This document shows, one piece after another, positions 47,311 to 56,181 of a DNA stretch of 64,000 nt. The stretch's first letter is position 1, and each line of letters starts with the position of its first letter. A program made the position numbers and the translations under genes. The notes under the pieces are model-generated. The model ran no database searches, was not told where the DNA came from, and worked only from the letters and a program-made list of their open reading frames with translations. Source of the DNA: Streptomyces guryensis. GTDB taxonomy: Bacteria; Actinomycetota; Actinomycetes; Streptomycetales; Streptomycetaceae. The stretch covers positions 186,001 to 250,000 of the forward strand of contig NZ_JAJSBI010000012.1 in NCBI RefSeq assembly GCF_021261325.1, read 5' to 3'.

Positions 47311-49434
47311 ATGGACAGCGACGGGACGCAGGACGCACGGGGTACGCATGCGAATCCCGTGCCGCGTCCGGCAGGTCCGCCGGAGGTACCGCCGCGGCCC
47401 ACGGCCGCGCCCGGCGTGCCGCCGCGGCCGGACGGGTCGGCGTTCCTGACCTGGCTGCGGGCGCCGCGCCCCGAGACGCCGCCCGGCGTGTGGCGGTTCG
47501 GGCATCGGCCGCGGCCGGAGGAGGAGCCGGAGAACATTCCGGGGCGGCAGCTGATCAGCGGGGCTGTGATCGCGTTCCTGGTGGGCTGGCTGATCTGGTC
47601 CCTGCTCCAGAACGGCTATCTCGGCGGCTGGTGGTGGGTCCCGCTCTTTCTGTTCACCCCCGACTCCTGGCGCGGCGACAACGGTGACCTCGGCCCGGCG
47701 GGCACCGTCTTCCTCTACGACGGCTACCAGGTGCTCGTCGCGTTGATCATCATGGTCGTCGTGGGCAAACTCGGTCGCTGGGGCGAGGTGTGGCGCCGCT
47801 TCATCACCCCGCGTTTCCGGCGCCCGGAGCGCCAGGAGATGCCGCTCACGCCGACGGAGGATCCCGCACAATGGCCCGCCCTCCGCGCCGCCGGCGCCGT
47901 GGACGCCGCTGAGCGGCTCGCCGCGGAGGCCCGGTCCGGGCTGATGCGGGACGTGGACCACGCCCGGATCGTGCGTGCCTGGCAGGGCGTGCGCACCGGT
48001 CGGCACACGCTCGCCGCGTTCACCGGCGCCGTGCTCAAGGACGGCGCCGCCGCCTGTCTGCACCCCTCCGGGGAACGCGACCTGCCGGCCCGGCTCGCCC
48101 GGCACGATCTGATGACCGGGCAGGTACGGCTCGGCACGACCGCCGACGACCCCCGCAACCCGTACGCCTACCGCGGCGCCGGCCTCGGTCTCGGCCCCGA
48201 TCTGCTCGGCACCTCCCTGCTCGCCGTCGGCCCGGCCGGTTCCGGCAAGACCGGCACCGTGGTGCGGCCGCTCGCCGAGTCGCTCTGTCTGCACGCCCTC
48301 GCCGGGCGGGCCGTGGTCGTCGTGGTCGGCGCGGCGGGCGCGGAGCTCGGACCGGTCGACGCGTACGACGTCGTCGTACGGATCGGGAATCCGGAATCGG
48401 TGTACGACCTCGATCTTTACGGCGGGACCAGTGATCCCGACGAGGCCGCGGCCGTGCTCGCCGAGGCCCTGGTCGGGGACCTCGCCGATCCGCACCCGGG
48501 GAGCGACAGCCGTCGGTCCACGACCGTCCTCGCCCAGTTGCTCGGCCCCTTCCGGGCGGTCCACGGCCGCTTCCCCGCCGTGCCGGAGCTGCGGCAGCTG
48601 CTCGACGGGGCGCCCGGGCCGCTGGAGGCACTGCGTACCGCGCTGCAGGGTTCCGGGCACGAGTCGCTGCTGCGTGAACTGGACGCCAGGGAACGGCAGT
48701 TGGGGCAGCCTGGGGATGTGGCGGCCGTACTGGCGGACCGGGTGGCACTACTGGACCGGCCGGCCTTCGCGGGCTTCTTCGACACCTCCGGGCAGTCCAA
48801 GCCGTTCTCGCTGAAGGCCCTCGACCACCCGGTTCGGGTGCGGATCGACCTGCCCGAGCGCGGGCACGCCGACGCCTCGCGGATGCTGGCGAGGCTGGTG
48901 CTCGCGCAGTTCACGGCGAGCGTGGCGGTGCGGGAGGACCGGTCGCTGTTCGCCTGTCTGGTGCTGGACGACGCGACGGGGGCGGTGACCCCGGAGGCGG
49001 TGCGCGGGGTGCAGCGGCTGCGGTCGGGGAACGCCGGTGTCGTACTGACCCTGCGGACCCTGGACGACGTGCCGAGACCGCTGCGCGGGCCGCTGCTCGG
49101 CTCCACCGGATGCCGTATGGCGCTGTCCGGGCTCACCCCGTGGGACGGGCAGGACTTCGCCGAGGTCTGGGGCAAGGAGTGGACCGAGGCGCGGGACGTC
49201 ACCGACCGGCAGATCATCGCCGAGACCCCGGCCGGAAAGGCCGTCCACATGCTCCGGCGCGTCATCACAGGAAAGGCCCCCACCGCACGGGCCGTGACCG
49301 TGCGCCAGGTGGAGCGGGAGCGGTGGTCGGCGTCCGAGCTGGCGCACGGGGTGCCGCCCGGGCACGCGGTGCTGTCGCTGACGACCGTGAAGGGCGAGCA
49401 CGCGCCGCCGCTGCTGGTGGATCTGAGAGGTTAG
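47311..49434 (+). CDS. Membrane ATPase, VirD4/TraG-like
   Basis: A 707-aa protein: Pro-rich N-terminus, two transmembrane helices (about residues 80-100 and 140-165), then a RecA-like ATPase domain with Walker A VGPAGSGKTGTVV (near residue 310), a Walker B-like LVLDDATGAVTPEAV and GNAGVVLTLRTLDDVP, as in coupling-protein ATPases. ATG 47311 follows GGGAGCGAGG. No relaxase or type IV secretion gene is near, so it is a chromosomal member of unknown job found between gabT and the PucR regulator. Confidence 0.78.
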   Translation: MDSDGTQDARGTHANPVPRPAGPPEVPPRPTAAPGVPPRPDGSAFLTWLRAPRPETPPGVWRFGHRPRPEEEPENIPGRQLISGAVIAFLVGWLIWSLLQNGYLGGWWWVPLFLFTPDSWRGDNGDLGPAGTVFLYDGYQVLVALIIMVVVGKLGRWGEVWRRFITPRFRRPERQEMPLTPTEDPAQWPALRAAGAVDAAERLAAEARSGLMRDVDHARIVRAWQGVRTGRHTLAAFTGAVLKDGAAACLHPSGERDLPARLARHDLMTGQVRLGTTADDPRNPYAYRGAGLGLGPDLLGTSLLAVGPAGSGKTGTVVRPLAESLCLHALAGRAVVVVVGAAGAELGPVDAYDVVVRIGNPESVYDLDLYGGTSDPDEAAAVLAEALVGDLADPHPGSDSRRSTTVLAQLLGPFRAVHGRFPAVPELRQLLDGAPGPLEALRTALQGSGHESLLRELDARERQLGQPGDVAAVLADRVALLDRPAFAGFFDTSGQSKPFSLKALDHPVRVRIDLPERGHADASRMLARLVLAQFTASVAVREDRSLFACLVLDDATGAVTPEAVRGVQRLRSGNAGVVLTLRTLDDVPRPLRGPLLGSTGCRMALSGLTPWDGQDFAEVWGKEWTEARDVTDRQIIAETPAGKAVHMLRRVITGKAPTARAVTVRQVERERWSASELAHGVPPGHAVLSLTTVKGEHAPPLLVDLRG

Positions 49435-49567
49435 GTCTGGGGCAGGTCTGGACTTCACAGCGCCGGGGGACCGTACGGTGAGGCAGAATCGGCACAGGCC
49501 GTTCATACGGGGCGGCCAAAAGATCACAAGGTTCGCCCGATCCCCGCAAACCTGATTTGAAGGCCTC

Positions 49568-51169
49568 ATGCCCCCGACGCTTGCCTCGCTCGTCCACCAC
49601 TCCGCGCTCAAGCTGACCGTGCGCGCGGGCGAGGACCGCCTCGACGTGCCGGTCCGCTGGGCGCACGTCAGCGAGCTCGCCGACCCCGTGCCGTACATGG
49701 AGGGCGGGGAGCTGCTGCTGATCACCGCGCTGAAGCTGGACGCGGAGGATCCGGAGGCGATGCGGCGCTATGTGAAGCGGCTGGTGGGAGCGGGAGTCGT
49801 CGGGCTCGGCTTCGCCGTCGGGGTCAACTACGAGGAGATCCCGCAGGCGCTGGTCGACGCGGCGGAGGGCGAGGGGCTGCCCCTCCTGGAGGTGCCGCGG
49901 CGGACGCCCTTCCTCGCCATCAGCAAGGCCGTGTCCGCGGCGATCGCCGCCGACCAGTACCGGGCGGTGACGGCAGGCTTCGCCGCACAGCGCGAACTGA
50001 CCAAGCAGGCGCTGACGGGCGGCCCCGAGGGGGTGCTGTCCGTGCTCGCCTCGCAGGTCGACGGGTGGGCGGCGCTGTACGACGCCTCGGGCGCCGTCGT
50101 CGCGACCGCACCGGAGTGGGCGGGGCGGCGGGCCAAGCGGCTGACGGCGGACGTGGAGCGGCTGCGGGAGCGGCCCGCGCCGGCGTCCTCGGTGGTCGGC
50201 CCTCCCGACAACGAGGACCGCGTCGAACTGCACTCGCTGGGCACGGGACGGCGGCCGCGGGCCGCGCTGGCGGTGGGGACGGCGGCCGCGCCCGGCACGG
50301 CGGAGCGGTACGCCGTCCACTCGGCGATCGCGCTGCTGTCGCTGACGACGGAGCGGTCGAGGTCGCTGCACGCTGCCGAACAGCGCATCGGGGCGGCGGT
50401 GCTGCGGATGCTGCTCGCGGGGGAGCCGGATCATGCGCGGGCGGTGGCGGGCCACCTGTACGGGGGCCTGCTGGACGCCCCCTTCCGGATGATCATCGCG
50501 GAGTCGGCCGCGCGGGTCTTTGCCGATGCGGTCGGCGATCCGTCGGCCGGGCTCGCCGAGTTCGTGGAGTCGGCGGCCGTGCGGGCGGGTGAGGCCGTGC
50601 TGGTCGTCCCCGAGGGGGAGCGGCTGGTCGTGCTGGCCGCGGACGGGGGCGCGGCGGTCACTGCGTGCGGGGAGTACGCGGCGGCGGTGGAGGCTGCGCG
50701 GGGCGGGGCGGAGGCGACGCGGGATGCCGCCGGCGGCGAGGAGGAGGAGCTGGTGGTCGGGCTGTCGGCGCCGGTGGGGCCGATCGCGGCCGCGGCGGCG
50801 TACAAGCAGGCCGAGCAGGCGTTGTCGGTGGCGCGGCGGCGGGGGCGGGTGTTCGTCGGGCACGAGCAGTTGGCGGCCGGATCCGTGCTGCCGTTGCTGG
50901 CCGACGACGCGGTGAAGGCGTTCGCGGACGGCTTGCTGCGGGCGTTGTACGAGCATGACGCGACCGGGCGGGGGGATCTGGTGGCCTCCTTGCGGGCGTG
51001 GCTGTCGCGGCACGGGCAGTGGGATGCGGCGGCTGCGGATCTGGGGGTTCACCGGCATACGTTGCGGTATCGGATGCGGCGGGTGGAGGAGATTCTTGGG
51101 CGGTCGCTGGACGATCCGGATGTGCGGATGGAGTTGTGGCTGGCCCTGAAGGCGACGTCGGCGGAGTAG
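49568..51169 (+). CDS. PucR-family transcriptional regulator
   Basis: A 533-aa regulator. The N-terminal PucR ligand domain is clear (VPVRWAHVSELADPVPYMEG, GELLLITALKL, GVVGLGFAVGVNYEEIPQAL), then a GGDEF-like middle region, and the C-terminal PucR helix-turn-helix (LVASLRAWLSRHGQWDAAAA, DLGVHRHTLRYRMRRVEEIL). PucR proteins often activate purine, GABA or amine catabolism genes. Located between gabT and a succinate-semialdehyde-type dehydrogenase, it is a good candidate regulator of GABA use. Confidence 0.92.
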   Translation: MPPTLASLVHHSALKLTVRAGEDRLDVPVRWAHVSELADPVPYMEGGELLLITALKLDAEDPEAMRRYVKRLVGAGVVGLGFAVGVNYEEIPQALVDAAEGEGLPLLEVPRRTPFLAISKAVSAAIAADQYRAVTAGFAAQRELTKQALTGGPEGVLSVLASQVDGWAALYDASGAVVATAPEWAGRRAKRLTADVERLRERPAPASSVVGPPDNEDRVELHSLGTGRRPRAALAVGTAAAPGTAERYAVHSAIALLSLTTERSRSLHAAEQRIGAAVLRMLLAGEPDHARAVAGHLYGGLLDAPFRMIIAESAARVFADAVGDPSAGLAEFVESAAVRAGEAVLVVPEGERLVVLAADGGAAVTACGEYAAAVEAARGGAEATRDAAGGEEEELVVGLSAPVGPIAAAAAYKQAEQALSVARRRGRVFVGHEQLAAGSVLPLLADDAVKAFADGLLRALYEHDATGRGDLVASLRAWLSRHGQWDAAAADLGVHRHTLRYRMRRVEEILGRSLDDPDVRMELWLALKATSAE

Positions 51170-51220
51170 CCACCGCCGGGGTTTCTTCGCCCCCGCCGCC
51201 CCTTCCCATTCCCGTCCCCT

Positions 51221-51289
51221 GGGGGCTGCGCCCCCGGACCCCCGCTTTCGGCCTGAACGGCCTCGTCCTCAAACGCCGGACGGGCTGAA
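51221..51289. repeat. Dispersed Streptomyces intergenic repeat
   Basis: The stretch has the form GGGGGCTGCGCCCCCGGACC, then CCTCAAACGCCGGACGGGCT. From general knowledge this pattern occurs in many Streptomyces intergenic regions. It contains a small hairpin (GGGGGC/GCCCCC, 51221-51235) and may also end PucR transcription. Copy number was not checked. Confidence 0.6.
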
Positions 51290-51448
51290 AAGATCAAAAA
51301 GAAATCCCGGCCGCGCCCACCCACCACGCCAAACCGTCGCACACCCCGCCCCGACCACTACACCCCGGCCAACCACACCCCCACCCCCACCGCCCTACCG
51401 TGGACCCAACCACCTGCACACCCCCAACGCGGAAGGGCCGGGACCCGC

Positions 51449-52894
51449 ATGACTTCCACCACCGCCTTCTGGCTCGCCGGCCGCCAGGCCACGGGCGAGG
51501 ACACCTTCGACGTCACCTCCCCGTGGGACGGCCACCTCGTCGGCAAGGTGAGCGTGCCGAGCGACGCCCAGGTCGAGGAGGCCGTCGCCGCCGCACACGC
51601 CGTCATCGAGGACTTCGCGGCAACCCCCGCCCACGTCCGCGCCGCCGCCCTCGACCACGTGAGCCGCAGGCTCGTCGAGCGCACCGAGGAGATCGCCCAG
51701 CTGATCTCCGCCGAGAACGGCAAGCCGGTCAAGTGGGCCCGCGGCGAGGTCGGCCGCGCAGTCTCCGTCTTCCGGTTCGCGGCGGAAGAGGCCCGCCGGT
51801 TCAACGGCGGCGAGGCCCAGCGCCTCGACACCGACGCCGGCGGTCAGGGCCGTCTCGCCCTCACCCGCCGCTTCCCCAAGGGCGTCGTCCTCGGCATCGC
51901 GCCCTTCAACTTCCCGCTCAACCTGTGCGCCCACAAGATCGCCCCGGCGATCGCGGCCGGCGTGCCGATCATCCTGAAGCCGGCGCCCGCCACCCCGCTG
52001 TCCGGCCTGATCATCGGCGACCTGCTCGCCGAGACGGACCTCCCGGCCGGCTCCTGGAGCATCCTCCCGGTCGCCAACGACAAGATGCCCGCCCTCGTCC
52101 AGGACGAGCGTCTGCCGGTCATCTCCTTCACCGGTTCCGAGAAGGTCGGCTACGCGATCATGGACTCGGTGCCGCGCAAGCACTGCACCCTGGAGCTGGG
52201 CGGCAACGGCGCCGCGGTCGTCCTCGGCGACTACGCCTCCGACGCCGACCTCGACTGGGCCGCGACCCGGATCGCCACCTTCTCCAACTACCAGGGCGGC
52301 CAGTCCTGCATCTCCGTGCAGCGGGTCATCGCCGACGCGTCGGTGTACGACCGGCTGCTGCCGCGGATCGTCGCCGCCGTCGAGGCCCAGGTGACGGGTG
52401 ACCCCTCCGACGACAAGACCGATGTCGGGCCGCTCGTCAGCGAGGACGCCGCCAAGCGCGTCGAGTCGTGGGTGAAGGAGGCCGTCGAGGCCGGGGCGAC
52501 CCTGCTCACGGGGGGCGACCGCGACGGCGCCTCCTACGCGCCGACCGTCCTCACCGACGTACCGGCCGACACGACGATCTCCTGCGAGGAGGTCTTCGGG
52601 CCCGTCCTCACCGTGCAGAAGGTGGACGGCGAGGCCGAGGCGTTCGCCGCCGTCAACTCCTCCAAGTACGGCCTCCAGGCGGGCGTGTTCACCCACGACC
52701 TCCAGGTCGCCTTCCGGGCCCATCGCGCGCTGGAGGTGGGTGGCGTGGTCATCGGTGACGTCCCCTCCTACCGCGCCGACCAGATGCCGTACGGCGGGGC
52801 CAAGCAGTCCGGTGTGGGCCGCGAGGGCGTGAAGTTCGCGATGGACGACTACACGTACGAGCGCGTGCTGGTCCTGACCGGGCTGGCGCTGTAG
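51449..52894 (+). CDS. NAD(P)-dependent aldehyde dehydrogenase, likely succinate semialdehyde type
   Basis: A 481-aa ALDH: GIAPFNFPLNLCAHKIAPAI, LKPAPATPLSG, FTGSEKVGYAI, general base Glu in TLELGGNGAAVV and the nucleophilic Cys in GGQSCISVQRV. Start ATG 51449 is preceded by a GGAAGGG site. With gabT and a PucR gene upstream, oxidation of succinate semialdehyde to succinate is the best guess, but the GGQSC pattern is also found in lactaldehyde- and phosphonoacetaldehyde-type dehydrogenases, so the substrate is open. A terminator follows after 64 bases. Confidence 0.85.
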   Translation: MTSTTAFWLAGRQATGEDTFDVTSPWDGHLVGKVSVPSDAQVEEAVAAAHAVIEDFAATPAHVRAAALDHVSRRLVERTEEIAQLISAENGKPVKWARGEVGRAVSVFRFAAEEARRFNGGEAQRLDTDAGGQGRLALTRRFPKGVVLGIAPFNFPLNLCAHKIAPAIAAGVPIILKPAPATPLSGLIIGDLLAETDLPAGSWSILPVANDKMPALVQDERLPVISFTGSEKVGYAIMDSVPRKHCTLELGGNGAAVVLGDYASDADLDWAATRIATFSNYQGGQSCISVQRVIADASVYDRLLPRIVAAVEAQVTGDPSDDKTDVGPLVSEDAAKRVESWVKEAVEAGATLLTGGDRDGASYAPTVLTDVPADTTISCEEVFGPVLTVQKVDGEAEAFAAVNSSKYGLQAGVFTHDLQVAFRAHRALEVGGVVIGDVPSYRADQMPYGGAKQSGVGREGVKFAMDDYTYERVLVLTGLAL

Positions 52895-52926
52895 CGCACC
52901 GGGCTCCCGTGACCCCTTCTGGCTAA

Positions 52927-52949
52927 TGGGAACCATTTTCATGTAAGCT
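52927..52949 (+). promoter_or_regulatory. Zur-box-like palindrome with a minus-10 box
   Basis: TGGGAACCATTTTCA (52927-52941) fits the Streptomyces Zur consensus TGnnAAnnnTTnnCA, in an AT-rich patch. TAAGCT (52944-52949) could be a minus-10 element. No gene on the plus strand follows: the hairpin terminator begins ten bases later. Confidence 0.5.
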
Positions 52950-52958
52950 GGTCGAAGA

Positions 52959-52990
52959 GGCCCGGCACCGCTGCCTTCCGGTGCCGGGCC
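52959..52990. terminator. Hairpin terminator between convergent genes
   Basis: GGCCCGGCACCG (52959-52970) and CGGTGCCGGGCC (52979-52990) form a perfect 12-bp stem with an 8-nt loop, between the convergent dehydrogenase and GH3 genes. Confidence 0.85.
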
Positions 52991-53019
52991 CCTTCACTGT
53001 GCCGGCCTCCTCCGGACCC

Positions 53020-55854
53020 TCAACCGGAGAAGCCGACGTGCGCGAGCCGCAGCGGGCCGCGCAGTTCGAGGTGCACGTCGTGCACGCCGTCGGCGACGAT
53101 GTCGGCCGCGAGGGTGGTGTAGTCGTACGGGGAGGGCGTGGCGTCCTTCAGTTCCAGTACGGCCAGCACCGCGCCCCCGTCCAGGGAGAGTTCGACCGTG
53201 CCCCCGCCAGCCACCGTGACCCGCACTTCCGTGACGCCGTCCCCCAAGTCGCAGTCGCGGTAGACCAGTTCGGCCCTCCGGCCCGGCTCCGGGGTCACTG
53301 CGTCGCCCGCCGTCCTCGTCCGGTCGACGATCGCGGCACCGCTCTGCTCGTCGAAGTCGGCCGCGTCCAGGCCCCGCCCGAGCACCGCACGCGCCGCGTG
53401 CGGCTCGCCGTCGAGCAGGACCGTCGTCCGCAGCCGCACGTCCTCGCTGGAGGCGCCGACGAGGATGTCGTACGGGCCCCCCTCCAGCCGCGGGCCGCCC
53501 CGCGCCACGTCCCAGAACTCGAAGGCGGACAGGGGGACTTCGAAGGACAGGGTCCGCCGCTCGCCGGGGGCGAGTGTGACGCGGCTGTGCGCCAGGAGTT
53601 CGCGGCGGGGGCGCGGGACCGTCGGCTCCACGGCACGGGTGTAGAGCTGGGCGACCTCGTCCGCCGTGATGTCCGCGGTGTTCGTGACGGTGAAGGAGAC
53701 GTGCAGTGTGTCGCCCTCCACCCGCGTCGCCAGGTCGCCGTAGGAGAAGGCCGCGTACGACAGGCCGTGTCCGAACGGGAACAGGGGTGTGCCCTCGAAG
53801 TAGAGGTAGGTCTGGCGGCCGCCGATCACGTCGTAGTCGAGGAGGCCGGGCAGGTCGCCGTCGCTCTCGTACCAGGTCTGGGGGAGACGGCCGGCGGGGG
53901 AGACCTCGCCGGACAGGATCCTCGCCAGGGCGGCGCCGGCCGCCTGACCGCCGTGCGAGGTCCACAGGACCGCCGGGAGGTCGGAGGTCCGCACCGCGTA
54001 CGGGTAGGCCGAGACCAGGGCCAGGACCGTCCGGGGGTTCGCGGCGCGGGCCGCGCGCAGCAGGCGTTCCTGGTGGTCGGGGAGGAGCAGGGTCGTACGG
54101 TCCTCGGTCTCCCGGCCGTTGATGTGCGGGTCGTTGCCCGCCACCACCACGACCACGTCCGCCCGCTCGGCGACCCGGTGCACCGCCTCCTCACCGCGCT
54201 CGGCGATGATCAGCTGGAGGATTTCCGGATTCCCGTCGGCAACCTTTACTCCGTCGGCGGTGACAGAGACATGACGGCCCGTACCGATGTGCCTGAGGAG
54301 GTGCCCGTGCTCGTGGGGTTCCAGGCGGAACGTCTCCTGGACGATCCAGCCTCCGGGCTGGTCGGCGGAGGCGCGGACGTACCCGTCGTCGGCGACCGAG
54401 AGATAACGGCCGTCGGGGGCGCGGAGCGTGAGGACGCCGCCGCCCCAGTCGATCAGCGCCAGCTCGGTGCCCGCCGGGTCGGTGGTCAGGGGCGGGAGGT
54501 CGGTGCGGCCGGTGAGCAGCGCCGGGTCCAGCGCGCCCTCGGCGCCGCGCACCTGGTCGTCGGCGTCCACGGCGGGAACGTGCAGGAAGTCGCCGGACGA
54601 CGTCTTGAGGCGGATGCGGTCCACGCCCTCCGCGAACTCCACGCGCTCGGCGCCGAACTGCTCGTACAGGCCCTCCAGAGGAGTCGAGCGGTGGATCAGT
54701 GTGCCGCTGTACCAGTCGAGTTTGCACTCGTCGGCCAGGAGACCGACCACGGCGACACGGGTGCCGGGGGCGAGGGGCAGCACGCCGTCGTTCTTCAGGA
54801 GCACGACCGACTGCTCGGCGGCCTCCTGCGCGAGGGCGCGGTGGGCCGGGGTGTCGAAGTCCTGGGTCCCGGCGTAGGGGTCGAGGCGCGGGTCGAACTC
54901 GCCGAGGCGGAAGCGGACGGAGAGCTGGCGCCGGACGGCCGTCTCGATGTCGGCCTCGCTCAACAGCCCCTGTTCGTACGCCTTCCTGACCCGCCCGACG
55001 ATCTTGGAACTGTCGGTGCCGTGGTCGGTGAAGCTGTCCACCCCGGCGATCAGTGCGGCCGCCGTCGCCTCCTCGTGCGTGTCGAAGTAGTGCTCGAGGT
55101 CGACCAGGTTGGAGGGCGCCGCCGCGTCGGAGCAGACCAGCAGCTCCTCGTCCGTCCAGGCGCGCAACTGCTCGCGCAGGTAAGGGGAGACGTGGTTGGG
55201 GCGGCCGTTGACCAGGTTGTACGCCGGCATCACCCCGGCGACCGCGCCCGCCTCGACGGTCTCGCGGAAGGCGCGCAGGTCGTACTCGTGCAGCACGCGC
55301 GGCCGGACCGAGGACGACGAGGTCGCCCTGTCCGTCTCGTTGTTGTGGGCCAGCCAGTGCTTGAGCACGGGGGCCGTGCGCCAGTACGCCGGGTGGTCGC
55401 CGCGCAGGCCGCGGGTGTAGGCGGTGGCGATGGCGGAGGTGAGCTTCGGGTCCTCGGAGTAGCCCTCCTCGTTGCGGCCCCACAGGGGGTGGCGCAGGAG
55501 GTTCACCGTCGGGGACCAGACGTTGAGGCCGACGCGGTCGTCCTTGGCGCTCATGGCGCGGGTCTCCCGGGAGACCGCCTCGCCGACGCGTCGTACGAGA
55601 TCGGTGTTCCAGGTGGCGCCGAGGCCGACCGCCTGCGGGAACACCGTGGCCGGGCCCATCCAGGCCACGCCGTGCAGGGCCTCCTGGCCGGTGCGCCAGG
55701 CGCCGATGCCGAGGCGGTCCACGGCGGGTGTGTACTGGTGCAGAAAGGAGATCTTCTCGTCGAGGGTCAGGCGCTCCAGCAGGTCGTCGATGCGCTTCGC
55801 GAACGGCAGGTGCGGATCGCGGAACGGTGGCGTGGGCGGCGTCTGTTCGGTCAC
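53020..55854 (-). CDS. Family 3 glycoside hydrolase with inserted beta-trefoil-like domain and CBM
   Basis: Beta-glucosidase/beta-xylosidase type enzyme removing terminal sugars from oligosaccharides, without a signal peptide, so intracellular. 944 aa. The GH3 N-domain includes GQEALHGVAWMGPATVFPQA and VLKHWLAHNNETDR, with the nucleophile in ELLVCSDAAAP. The GH3 C-domain is interrupted (about residues 430-560) by a fascin/trefoil-like stretch (GRYLSVADDGYVRASAD; GGWIVQETFRLEPH), then resumes (VVVVAGNDPHINGRE). A FnIII-like and a CBM6-like end (YRDCDLGDGVTEVRVTV) follow. GTG 55854 has AAGGGAA upstream, with an operator just behind. Confidence 0.9.
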   Translation of the reverse strand: MTEQTPPTPPFRDPHLPFAKRIDDLLERLTLDEKISFLHQYTPAVDRLGIGAWRTGQEALHGVAWMGPATVFPQAVGLGATWNTDLVRRVGEAVSRETRAMSAKDDRVGLNVWSPTVNLLRHPLWGRNEEGYSEDPKLTSAIATAYTRGLRGDHPAYWRTAPVLKHWLAHNNETDRATSSSSVRPRVLHEYDLRAFRETVEAGAVAGVMPAYNLVNGRPNHVSPYLREQLRAWTDEELLVCSDAAAPSNLVDLEHYFDTHEEATAAALIAGVDSFTDHGTDSSKIVGRVRKAYEQGLLSEADIETAVRRQLSVRFRLGEFDPRLDPYAGTQDFDTPAHRALAQEAAEQSVVLLKNDGVLPLAPGTRVAVVGLLADECKLDWYSGTLIHRSTPLEGLYEQFGAERVEFAEGVDRIRLKTSSGDFLHVPAVDADDQVRGAEGALDPALLTGRTDLPPLTTDPAGTELALIDWGGGVLTLRAPDGRYLSVADDGYVRASADQPGGWIVQETFRLEPHEHGHLLRHIGTGRHVSVTADGVKVADGNPEILQLIIAERGEEAVHRVAERADVVVVVAGNDPHINGRETEDRTTLLLPDHQERLLRAARAANPRTVLALVSAYPYAVRTSDLPAVLWTSHGGQAAGAALARILSGEVSPAGRLPQTWYESDGDLPGLLDYDVIGGRQTYLYFEGTPLFPFGHGLSYAAFSYGDLATRVEGDTLHVSFTVTNTADITADEVAQLYTRAVEPTVPRPRRELLAHSRVTLAPGERRTLSFEVPLSAFEFWDVARGGPRLEGGPYDILVGASSEDVRLRTTVLLDGEPHAARAVLGRGLDAADFDEQSGAAIVDRTRTAGDAVTPEPGRRAELVYRDCDLGDGVTEVRVTVAGGGTVELSLDGGAVLAVLELKDATPSPYDYTTLAADIVADGVHDVHLELRGPLRLAHVGFSG

Positions 55855-55890
55855 GTGGGGATTCCCTTGCGATGGAGCGACGGAGCGCTT

Positions 55891-55904
55891 TCGAAGCGCT
55901 TCGA
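55891..55904. promoter_or_regulatory. LacI-type operator palindrome, GH3 side
   Basis: TCGAAGCGCTTCGA is a perfect 14-bp palindrome containing the LacI-family core AAGCGCTT. It lies 37 bases upstream of the minus-strand GH3 start and is identical to the site at 56051. The 327-bp divergent intergenic region (55855-56181) holds nothing else I can name. Confidence 0.75.
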
Positions 55905-56050
55905 TGCTCATTCGACATATGGGCGGGTGTCAAGAGACGGACACGGTTACTTCATGCGGCGCATGAGAAGAGGTTGTCCGTGCAGGCCCGCAGGAATCTT
56001 GGAATCGACCCTTGTGCACCCCCAGGCGTTCACTTAACCTCACAGCAACA

Positions 56051-56064
56051 TCGAAGCGCTTCGA
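56051..56064. promoter_or_regulatory. LacI-type operator palindrome, transporter side
   Basis: A second exact copy of TCGAAGCGCTTCGA, 160 bases from the first and 118 bases upstream of the sugar-binding protein start. The two copies allow one LacI-family repressor to control both divergent transcripts. No such regulator gene lies within this window. Confidence 0.75.
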
Positions 56065-56181
56065 CTACGGGTTTCGCCCGCGGCCGTCGAAAGACCGCTT
56101 CAGCTCAGCCAGTTCCACTCGAGACACCGCAGCCGACGGCCCACCGCCGGGTGTCCTGGTGCGCCATGAAGGGTTGACGCA

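Noticed and set aside
52981..56037. 1018-codon plus-strand open frame opposite the GH3 gene
   Set aside because: Composition is that of a reversed GH3 gene; GH3 catalytic motifs on the minus strand are complete.
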